Source: Bacillus sp. 2B10 (GTDB lineage: Bacteria; Pseudomonadota; Alphaproteobacteria; Sphingomonadales; Sphingomonadaceae). Taken from it: a DNA stretch of 39,264 nt. The notes under the pieces are model-generated. The model worked only from the letters and a program-made list of their open reading frames with translations. It was not told the origin of the DNA and made no database searches. Where the stretch lies: contig RPSH01000030.1 of the NCBI GenBank assembly GCA_003946805.1, positions 1 through 39,264 of the forward strand. The letters are read 5' to 3'. A program made the position numbers and the translations under genes. Numbering within the stretch: position 1 is the first letter of the stretch; each line of letters starts with the position of its first letter. Positions 33,397 through 39,264 of the stretch are shown piece after piece.

Positions 33397-33518
33397 CCGC
33401 GAAACAATCGCCGGGCGTCGGGAAAGTTCAATGGGGTCGGGGCGGGGATACGCGTGTTGGAGAGAAATCGGGGACCGCGGGCGTCACCTTGCGCCGGACG
33501 TCACCTTCCAGCCCCAAA

Positions 33519-33599
33519 CGTCACCCCAGCGAAGGCTGGGGTTTCCTGCGGCTCCTGCCCCGCCATCACGGGGAGACCCCAGCCTTCGCTGGGGTGACG
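33519..33599. repeat. 24-bp perfect inverted repeat, each arm itself palindromic
   Basis: Arms 33519-33542 and 33576-33599 are exact reverse complements, with core CCCCAGCGAAGGCTGGGG. Each arm can fold alone, or both can pair into a long stem around a 33-base loop. This lies in the 350-bp gene-free gap between the DUF445 gene and the RND permease (33397-33746). Confidence 0.85.
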
Positions 33600-33632
33600 C
33601 TTTGGGGAAGCGAAAAGAACGCCGGCCCACCA

Positions 33633-33722
33633 TTCGGTTCGAGCCGTCGAGAACCGGTCACTCCCAGGCAACGCGTTCTCGACGGACGCTTCTCGACTAC
33701 GCTCGAAGCTGCTCGAACCGAA
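33633..33722. repeat. 90-bp nested inverted repeat of a different sequence class
   Basis: Outer arms TTCGGTTCGAGC (33633-33644) and GCTCGAACCGAA (33711-33722) and inner arms CCGTCGAGAAC (33644-33654) and GTTCTCGACGG (33675-33685) are exact reverse complements. It ends 24 bases before the permease stop codon, so it may end that operon's transcript although there is no T run. Confidence 0.75.
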
Positions 33723-33746
33723 CGGAAAGGGACGATCAGCCCACGC

Positions 33747-36700
33747 TCACTCCGCCGCCGGCAGCGACTTCGGCCCGTCGCCCGGTGGCGGCAACGGCGC
33801 GCCGGGCTTGTGGTCGATCGCCAGGCCGTCGGCGTCGCCCGGGCGATAGGTGAGCAGCCGCCGCGACAGGCGCGGGCCGACCCAGCGTTCCAGCCCGACC
33901 GCAAGACTGAACGCCCCCGGCACGATCAGCAGCGTGAGCAGCGTCGACAGCGTCAGCCCGCCGATCACGGTGATGCCCATCGGCCCGCGGGACGATGCGT
34001 CGCCCGACAGCGCCAGCGCGGTCGGCACCATGCCCGCGACCATCGCGACCGTGGTCATCACGATCGGCTGGGCGCGCTTGTGCCCGGCGTCGAGGATCGC
34101 GACCTCCTTGTCGACGCCCTTCTCCATTTCCTCCAGCGCGAAGTCGATCAGCAGGATCGAGTTCTTGGCGACGATGCCGAGCAGCATCAGCAGCCCGATA
34201 TAGACCGGCATCGAGATCGGGTTGCCCGTCACCCACAATGCCAGCAGACCGCCCAGCGGGGCGAGCAGCAGCGACCCCATGTTCACGAACGGCGGCATCA
34301 CCCGCTTGTAGAGCAGCACCAGCACCCCGAACACGAGCAGGATGCCCGAGATCACCGCGACGATGAAGTTCTGGATCATCTCGCCCTGCCACTTGGCCTG
34401 ACCCACGGTCAGTTCGGTGACGCCCAGCGGCAGGTTCTTCATGATGGGCAGGTCGTGGATCGCCTTTTGCGCGACGCCGGTCACGACGCCGGGGGCGAGA
34501 TCGGCACCGACGACCAGCCGGCGCTGCTGGTTGATGCGGTCGATCTTGGTCGGACCCGCGCCGAAACCGATCTCGGCGACCACCGACAGCGGCACCGACC
34601 CGCCGGTCGCGGTCGGCACCGGCAGGTTCTGGATCGTCGACAGCCGCGACCGGGCATCGCGCGACAGCGAGACGCGGATCGGGATCTGCCGGTCGGACAG
34701 CGAGAAGCGGGCGCTGTTCTGGTCGATGTCGCCCAGCGTCGCGATGCGGATCGCCCCCGACAGCGCGGCGGTGGTCACGCCGAGGCTGGCGGCAAGGTCG
34801 CTGCGCGGACGGATGATGATCTCGGGCCGCTTGAGGTCGCCCGACACGCGCGGGGCGACCAGCATCGGCAGCTTCTCCATCGCCTTGACCAGCTGGTTCG
34901 CGGTCTCGTTCAGCTTGACCGGATCGTCGCCGCCCAGCGTGATCGACAGGTCGCGGCTGGACCCGCCCCAGCCGAACTGCGACCGGAACGACACGCGTGC
35001 ATCGGGGATCGCCGCCAGCTGGGGCGCGAGGCCGCGTTCGAATTCAGTGCTGCTCGACGACCGCATCGCATCGTACGACGCATCGTCCAGCAGGCCGAAG
35101 GTGTGGCGCACGCGCTGGCCGAAGCTCGGCTTTTCCTTCAGTTCGGCGGTGACGCGGCCATTGCCGGCATAGCTCGACGAATAGACCGACTTCACCAGCG
35201 GCTGCGCGGCGAGCAGGTTCTCGACCCGCTTCACGACGGCGGCGGTCTGTTCCAGCGTGGTGCCCGGGACCATCTCGACGCTGGCGGTCACGCGGTCGCG
35301 GTCCTGCGGCGGCTGGAACGTCTGCGGCAGGATCATGAACGTGACGACGGTCAGCGCCAATGCCGCGACCGCACCGACGATCGTCGACCAGCGGTGGCGC
35401 AGCGTCCAGCGCAGCACGCCCATATACCGGTCCATCAGCCAGCCCTCGCCATGGCTGGCCGACCCGTGCGCCTTCAGGAAATAGGCGGCGATCATCGGCG
35501 TGATGAGGCGCGCGACGGCAAGGCTCATCAGCACCGACGCGACGACGGTCAGGCCGAAATTCTTGAAGAACTGGCCCGAAATGCCCGGCATCAGACCGAC
35601 CGGCAGGAAGACGGCGACGATCGCCATCGTCGTCGCCAGCACCGCGATGCCGATCTCGTCCGCCGCGTCGATCGATGCCTGATAGGCGGATTTGCCCATC
35701 CGCATGTGGCGCACGATGTTCTCGATCTCCACGATCGCATCGTCGACCAGCACCCCCGCCACCAGGCTGAGCGCCAGCAGCGTCATCTGGTTCAGGGTGA
35801 AGTCCATCATCTCCATGAACCAGAAGGCCGGGATCGCGGACAACGGGATGGCGAGGGCGGAGATCAGCGTCGCGCGCCAGTCGCGCAGGAAGATGAAGAC
35901 GACGACGATCGCCAGCAGCGCGCCCTCGACCATCGCGTTCATCGCGGAGTGATACTGGATTTCGGTGAACTTGACCGAATTGGACAGCAGCGCGAAGCGG
36001 ACCTGCGGGTTGCGCTTCTGCAGGTCGGCGAGGCGCTTTTCCGCCTCGTGGAACACGGTGACGTCGGACGCACCCTTGGCGCGCTTGATGTCGAACGCCA
36101 GCACCGCGCGGCCGTTATATTCCGCGCGGCTGGTCGGTTCGGCATAGGCGTCGCGGACGTCGGCGATGTCGGACAGCCGCACCGAACGTCCGCCGCCCAC
36201 CGGCACCTGCGTCTGCGACAGGGCATAGGCGGTGGCGGCGTTGCCCAGCACGCGCACCGATTGCTGCGAACCGGCGATCTCCGCCTGACCGCCCGCGGCG
36301 TTCAGATTGACCTGGCGCAGCGCCTGGTTGACCTGGCTGGCGGTCAGCCCCTGCGATTGCAGGCGCGCGGGGTCCAGCGTGACGCGGATCTCGCGGTCGA
36401 CGCCGCCGACGCGCTCGACGGTCGACATGCCGTCGATCGACAGCAGTTCCTTGGCCACGGTATTGTCGACATACCAGCTGAGCTGTTCCGCGGTCATGTC
36501 GTCGGCGATCGCCGTCCACGACGCGAGGTCCTTGTCGGTGGTGTTGGCGCGATACACCTGCGGTTCGAGGATGCCGTCGGGCAGTTCGCCGCGGATCTGG
36601 TTCACCGCCTCGCGCACGTCGTTGACCGCACGGTCAATCGGGGTGCCGATGTCGAGCTGGATGACCGTGGTCGAGGCGCCTTCGGTGACGCTGGATTCGA

Positions 36701-36947
36701 TCTGGTCGATGCCCTGGAGCGAGCGTACCGCCGCCTCGACCCGCTGGGTCACCTGCGTCTCGAGTTCGGTGGGGGCGGCGCCCGGCTGGCTGATGACGAC
36801 GATCGCGACCGGGAATTCGATATCCGGGTCCTGGTTCACGTCCATCCGCATGAAGCTGACGATCCCCGCGAGCGTCAGCGCGAGGAACAGCACCAGCGGC
36901 GGTACCGGGTTGCGGATCGACCAGGCCGACATGTTGCGGAAACCCAT
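33747..36947 (-). CDS. RND efflux transporter permease (AcrB/MexB-like)
   Basis: Inner-membrane proton-driven pump of a tripartite export system. The 1066-aa product has twelve predicted helices and two large periplasmic loops. It begins with SAWSIRNPVPPLVLFLALTL, an early helix of the family, followed by DVNQDPDIEFPVAIVV. The proton-relay Asp pair is in GVLVDDAIVEIENIVRHM (about residue 405), and the relay Lys in LLGIVAKNSILLIDFALEEM (about 940). I use the ATG at 36947; it is four bases after the stop of the fusion-protein gene, and the longer frame has a non-homologous tail. Substrate is unknown. No outer-membrane channel gene is present. Confidence 0.95.
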   Translation of the reverse strand: MGFRNMSAWSIRNPVPPLVLFLALTLAGIVSFMRMDVNQDPDIEFPVAIVVISQPGAAPTELETQVTQRVEAAVRSLQGIDQIESSVTEGASTTVIQLDIGTPIDRAVNDVREAVNQIRGELPDGILEPQVYRANTTDKDLASWTAIADDMTAEQLSWYVDNTVAKELLSIDGMSTVERVGGVDREIRVTLDPARLQSQGLTASQVNQALRQVNLNAAGGQAEIAGSQQSVRVLGNAATAYALSQTQVPVGGGRSVRLSDIADVRDAYAEPTSRAEYNGRAVLAFDIKRAKGASDVTVFHEAEKRLADLQKRNPQVRFALLSNSVKFTEIQYHSAMNAMVEGALLAIVVVFIFLRDWRATLISALAIPLSAIPAFWFMEMMDFTLNQMTLLALSLVAGVLVDDAIVEIENIVRHMRMGKSAYQASIDAADEIGIAVLATTMAIVAVFLPVGLMPGISGQFFKNFGLTVVASVLMSLAVARLITPMIAAYFLKAHGSASHGEGWLMDRYMGVLRWTLRHRWSTIVGAVAALALTVVTFMILPQTFQPPQDRDRVTASVEMVPGTTLEQTAAVVKRVENLLAAQPLVKSVYSSSYAGNGRVTAELKEKPSFGQRVRHTFGLLDDASYDAMRSSSSTEFERGLAPQLAAIPDARVSFRSQFGWGGSSRDLSITLGGDDPVKLNETANQLVKAMEKLPMLVAPRVSGDLKRPEIIIRPRSDLAASLGVTTAALSGAIRIATLGDIDQNSARFSLSDRQIPIRVSLSRDARSRLSTIQNLPVPTATGGSVPLSVVAEIGFGAGPTKIDRINQQRRLVVGADLAPGVVTGVAQKAIHDLPIMKNLPLGVTELTVGQAKWQGEMIQNFIVAVISGILLVFGVLVLLYKRVMPPFVNMGSLLLAPLGGLLALWVTGNPISMPVYIGLLMLLGIVAKNSILLIDFALEEMEKGVDKEVAILDAGHKRAQPIVMTTVAMVAGMVPTALALSGDASSRGPMGITVIGGLTLSTLLTLLIVPGAFSLAVGLERWVGPRLSRRLLTYRPGDADGLAIDHKPGAPLPPPGDGPKSLPAAE

Positions 36948-36951
36948 CGCG

Positions 36952-38160
36952 CTATTCCTTGCGTGTCGGCGCGGCGGCGGTGCGTACCGGCACCACCTGC
37001 TGCCCCGGATTGAGGAACGCGCCGGCACTGGCCACCACGCGTTCGTCGCCCATCAGTCCCGACGCGATCAGCGCGCCTTCGTCCGATACCTCCGCCACGC
37101 GCACGTCGCGACGCACCGCCTTGTCCTGCGCATCGATGACATAGACGTAGCTGCCCTTGTCGTCGCTCAGCACCGCCGATTCGGGCAGCAGCGGCGCGGT
37201 CGACGCGCCCGCGCCGATCCGCGCGCTGGCAAAGCCGCCGGGACGCAGCGCCGGATCGTAGCGCAGCGCGATGCGGGCGATGCCCTGCCGCGTCTGCGGA
37301 TCGATCACCGGCGACACCTGCCACACCTCGCCCTTGAACACCCGGGTATCGCCGACCGGCACGACCTGCGCCGGCACGCCCGCGCGGACCGAGGCGAGAT
37401 CGGCTTCGGACAGCTGTGCGCGCATCTCCATCTGTCCGCCCATCGCGATGCGGAACAGCACGCCGCTGCCGCTGCCGACCACCTGGCCGGGTTCGACCGC
37501 GCGGGTCAGCACCAGCCCGGCGGCGGGGGAGCGGATGTCGAGCCGCTGGTTGCGGGCCTGCGTCTCGGCCAGCTGCGCCTGCGCCACGCGGACGCGCGCA
37601 TTGGCGGCGTCGCGGGTCGCGGTCTTGCGATCGATATCGGCCTTCGACACGAAACCGCGCTCGACCAGCTGGTTCGACCGGTCGAGTTCGGTCTGTGCGA
37701 TCTGCGCATCGGCGCGCGCGACACGGACCTGCGCCGCCAGCGATGCGGCGGTCTGCGCCTGGACCGACCGGTCGACGGTGGCCAGCACCTGTCCGGCCCC
37801 GACCCAGCTGCCCGGCTCGACCAGCACGCGGGTGACGAGGCCGCCTTCGCCGACGACGCCGACCGGCATCTCGCGCCGCGCGGCCAATGATCCGGTGCCG
37901 GTAACGGTGCGGGTCACCGTCTCGCGGCCCGGTACCACCACGGTCACCTTGGGCAGCGAGCCGGCCGAAGCGGCGGCGGGGGCCGCGCCCTTGGCCGCCG
38001 GGGCGTCGCCCTTGCGACCGAACGCCCACATCGCAACGATCACGACCAGCAGGACGATCACGATCCCGACGATCACCGCCCGGCGGCGCGATCGTGGCGC
38101 GCCCTCCGGTCCGGTCAGCTGCGCACGGTCGCCTGCAATCGTCGTCGATTCGTAATTCAT
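36952..38160 (-). CDS. RND efflux periplasmic adaptor (membrane fusion protein)
   Basis: Bridges the permease to an outer-membrane channel. The 402-aa protein has a basic cytoplasmic tail (PRSRRRAV), one helix (about residues 33-50, VIVGIVIVLLVVIVAMWAF), a short Ala/Gly linker and the barrel-lipoyl segment LVTRVLVEPGSWVGAGQVLATVD (pieces, about 110-135). A coiled-coil hairpin (about 136-195, AQTAASLAAQVRVARADAQI) follows, then RSPAAGLVLTRAVEPGQVV (lipoyl half two). ATG 38160 is chosen because GGGGTGG precedes it directly; an ATG three codons upstream is possible. It is the first gene of a two-gene operon controlled from the promoter at 38200-38228. Confidence 0.93.
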   Translation of the reverse strand: MNYESTTIAGDRAQLTGPEGAPRSRRRAVIVGIVIVLLVVIVAMWAFGRKGDAPAAKGAAPAAASAGSLPKVTVVVPGRETVTRTVTGTGSLAARREMPVGVVGEGGLVTRVLVEPGSWVGAGQVLATVDRSVQAQTAASLAAQVRVARADAQIAQTELDRSNQLVERGFVSKADIDRKTATRDAANARVRVAQAQLAETQARNQRLDIRSPAAGLVLTRAVEPGQVVGSGSGVLFRIAMGGQMEMRAQLSEADLASVRAGVPAQVVPVGDTRVFKGEVWQVSPVIDPQTRQGIARIALRYDPALRPGGFASARIGAGASTAPLLPESAVLSDDKGSYVYVIDAQDKAVRRDVRVAEVSDEGALIASGLMGDERVVASAGAFLNPGQQVVPVRTAAAPTRKE

Positions 38161-38195
38161 CCACCCCATCCCGTTGGAGGCCCCCAGCCCGTCGA

Positions 38196-38218
38196 TGCTG
38201 TATTACCTCAATACAGCA
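38196..38218. promoter_or_regulatory. 23-bp operator (9-bp perfect arms) upstream of the efflux operon
   Basis: TGCTGTATT and AATACAGCA face each other across the five bases ACCTC. The site lies 36-58 bases before the adaptor start and covers the -10 box of the predicted promoter, the usual layout for a TetR-type repressor of an efflux pump. No regulator gene is in the window next to it. Confidence 0.8.
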
Positions 38219-38228
38219 CCCACCTCAA
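38200..38228 (-). promoter_or_regulatory. Predicted sigma-70-type promoter of the efflux operon
   Basis: On the minus strand TTGAGG (38223-38228) and TAATAC (38200-38205) are separated by 17 bases. Both are close to consensus, and the -10 box lies inside the operator dyad. Transcription would start near 38193, giving a leader of about 35 bases before the adaptor ATG. Confidence 0.65.
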
Positions 38229-38350
38229 CCATACACATCGCGTTTTTCGATAATAACGACAAGTCCGGCATCGATTGCGTTCAGCCTGCGTTTCGCCGCA
38301 AAGCCGTAACGACCCTCGACGTTGCGATTGTATTCGAAAGGGAAAAGCCG

Positions 38351-39073
38351 ATGCTCCGTTCCGCCCTGATCCTGGTTGCCGCCGGGGCCGCGCTGCCCGC
38401 CGCCGCGCAACAGGTCGTCCCCGCTGCCACCCCGATCCTGGCCGATGCGACGCTGCTCGACGTCGTGGCCGAGGGGAAGGCGACGCGCGTGCCCGACATC
38501 GCGACGATCCGTGCCGGCGTGGTCAGCCAGTCGCCGACCGCCGCTGCCGCACTCGCCGACAATGCGCAGCGCATGACGCGCGTCGTGGCGGCGCTGCGCA
38601 AGGCGGGTGTCGCCGACCGCGACATCCAGACCGCACAGATCCAGTTGCAACCCCAATATCGCTACGCCGAAAACCAGCCGCCGGCGATCACCGGCTATCA
38701 GGCGAGCAACAGCGTCTCGGTCCGCTTCCGCGAGGTGGGGCGCAGCGGCGCGATCCTCGATGCGCTGGTGGCGCAGGGGGCGAACCAGATCGACGGACCG
38801 AACCTGTCGGTCGATGCCGCCGACGCCGCGCTGGACGAGGCACGCACCGACGCGATCCGTCGTGCGCGCGCCCGGGCCGAACTCTATGCCAAAGCCGCGG
38901 GGATGCGGGTCGACCGGATCGTGTCGATCGTCGAAAATGGCGGCCAACAGCCGCCGATCGCGATGCCGATGATGGCGTCGGCACGCGTGGCGAAGATGGC
39001 CGATTCGACCCCGCTGGCCGCAGGCGAGCAGGACCTGACCGCGACGGTATCGGTCCGCTTCCTGCTGCGATAA
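38351..39073 (+). CDS. Secreted SIMPL domain protein (DUF541)
   Basis: A 240-aa protein with a signal peptide (LRSALILVAAGAALPAAAQQ, cleavage probably after residue 20 or so) and the SIMPL/DUF541 fold. Seen are LLDVVAEGKATRVPDIATIRAGVV (pieces, about 34-57), DIQTAQIQLQPQYRY (about 94-108), GYQASNSVSVRFREV (about 116-130) and the C-terminal LTATVSVRFLLR. Members of the family are periplasmic or outer-membrane-exposed; BP26 of Brucella is the best-known relative. GAAAGGGAAAAG precedes the ATG at 38351. It is divergent from the efflux operon across 190 bases that hold the operator. Confidence 0.9.
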   Translation: MLRSALILVAAGAALPAAAQQVVPAATPILADATLLDVVAEGKATRVPDIATIRAGVVSQSPTAAAALADNAQRMTRVVAALRKAGVADRDIQTAQIQLQPQYRYAENQPPAITGYQASNSVSVRFREVGRSGAILDALVAQGANQIDGPNLSVDAADAALDEARTDAIRRARARAELYAKAAGMRVDRIVSIVENGGQQPPIAMPMMASARVAKMADSTPLAAGEQDLTATVSVRFLLR

Positions 39074-39097
39074 AGGGGCGCTAACCCCGGGTGACGT

Positions 39098-39123
39098 CGT
39101 CATTCCCGCGCAGGCGGGAATCC
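39098..39123. repeat. GC palindromic repeat between SIMPL gene and IS end
   Basis: GTCATTCCCGCGCAGGCGGG followed by AATCC is the most typical member of the dispersed family in this window. An insertion-sequence end begins about 16 bases later. Confidence 0.8.
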
Positions 39124-39139
39124 ATAGCCGCCGAGGCTA

Positions 39140-39264
39140 GAGGCTGTTATGAACCATCAGCGAGTGCAGCGGCCTGTTTCATCATGAGGCAGGCGAAGGC
39201 GACGATGTGAAGTCCTGCGAGTGTTTCGGCGTAACGTTCGTAGTCTTTGACGAGGCGTCGGAAG
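39140..39264 (-). mobile_element. IS5-family insertion sequence, one end only, cut by window edge
   Basis: The tail of a transposase gene runs off the right edge. The terminus probably lies at or just before GAGGCTGTTATGAACC (39140-39155), next to a CTAG, a sequence often targeted by IS5-group elements. The outer boundary and target duplication cannot be confirmed without the other end. Confidence 0.65.
39147..39264 (-). CDS. IS5-family transposase, C-terminal fragment
   Basis: The last 38 codons of a transposase on the minus strand, read from the window edge: FRRLVKDYERYAETLAG, then LHIVAFACLMMKQAAALADGS and a TAA stop at 39147-39149. The pattern RRLVKDYERY...TLAGLHIVAFACLM is the typical end of IS5-group DDE transposases, including the part after the catalytic Glu. 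Whether the rest is intact cannot be seen. Confidence 0.85.
   Translation of the reverse strand, partial: FRRLVKDYERYAETLAGLHIVAFACLMMKQAAALADGS

Noticed and set aside
33381..37013. A plus-strand open frame of about 1,200 codons opposite the efflux genes
   Set aside because: It is the antisense shadow of the RND permease: very rich in Arg, His, Asp and Gly with no domain, while the minus strand encodes a full AcrB-like protein.

Overview
The window is a high-GC chromosomal segment (roughly two thirds G+C by eye) from an alphaproteobacterium, most likely a Sphingomonas-type member of the Sphingomonadales. Pointers are the RibBX-type riboflavin gene, a short second glutamyl-tRNA synthetase, CrtZ carotenoid hydroxylase, TonB-type and PdeM/DUF445/SIMPL proteins of the sphingomonad kind, and many CCCGCGCAGGCGGG-like intergenic palindromes. 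No rRNA, tRNA, CRISPR or prophage was seen. The only transposase is an IS5-family C-terminal piece cut by the right edge.

Layout. 1-2.8 kb (minus): etfA (cut by the left edge) and etfB overlap by ATGA, and lie downstream of sucC, which has its own terminator and no sucD beside it. 2.9-4.6 kb (plus): crtZ, a small two-helix membrane protein and a TSUP permease, tightly packed. 4.7-5.6 kb (plus): two overlapping genes of unknown function with clearly lower GC. 5.9-9.6 kb: prs (minus), then a YcxB-like protein, a second gltX and a TonB-family protein. 9.6-10.3 kb is a gene-free block built from nested inverted repeats. 10.3-13.9 kb (plus): a membrane protein, ribD, ribE, ribBX and ribH, which is most of the riboflavin pathway (GTP cyclohydrolase II must be elsewhere), closed by a large hairpin terminator.

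14.0-20.0 kb: a PEBP/YbhB protein (minus), then a haem-copper oxidase cluster: CtaG-like assembly factor, CopD/HemJ-like protein, a DUF2231 membrane protein on the opposite strand, subunit II, a fused subunit I-III, and a small membrane protein. 20.0-21.1 kb: a patatin-like lipase, followed by a 140-bp inverted-repeat element. 21.2-25.1 kb (minus): LysR regulator, hppD, hmgA and a Rieske ferredoxin coupled to hmgA, forming the tyrosine/homogentisate branch with a perfect 18-bp operator in front of hppD. 25.2-27.3 kb: malate synthase G.

27.3-31.2 kb: ftsE-ftsX-ydcF-plsC (minus), each pair overlapping by a few bases, with a zinc-ribbon/DUF3426 protein divergent from ftsE. 31.3-33.4 kb (minus): pdeM and a DUF445 protein. 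33.7-38.2 kb (minus): an RND efflux pair (membrane fusion protein then permease) with a promoter overlapped by a 23-bp operator. 38.35-39.1 kb (plus): a secreted SIMPL-domain protein, then a palindromic repeat and the IS5-family end.

The most unusual items are: the oxidase cluster (I-III fusion with Gln at the K-channel Lys position, subunit II with His at the axial CuA Met position and no ordinary start codon before its lipobox); two intergenic elements that share inverted termini GRCCGATCGACATTCAG but hold different interiors; the low-GC two-gene island; and two clear operator palindromes with unidentified regulators.
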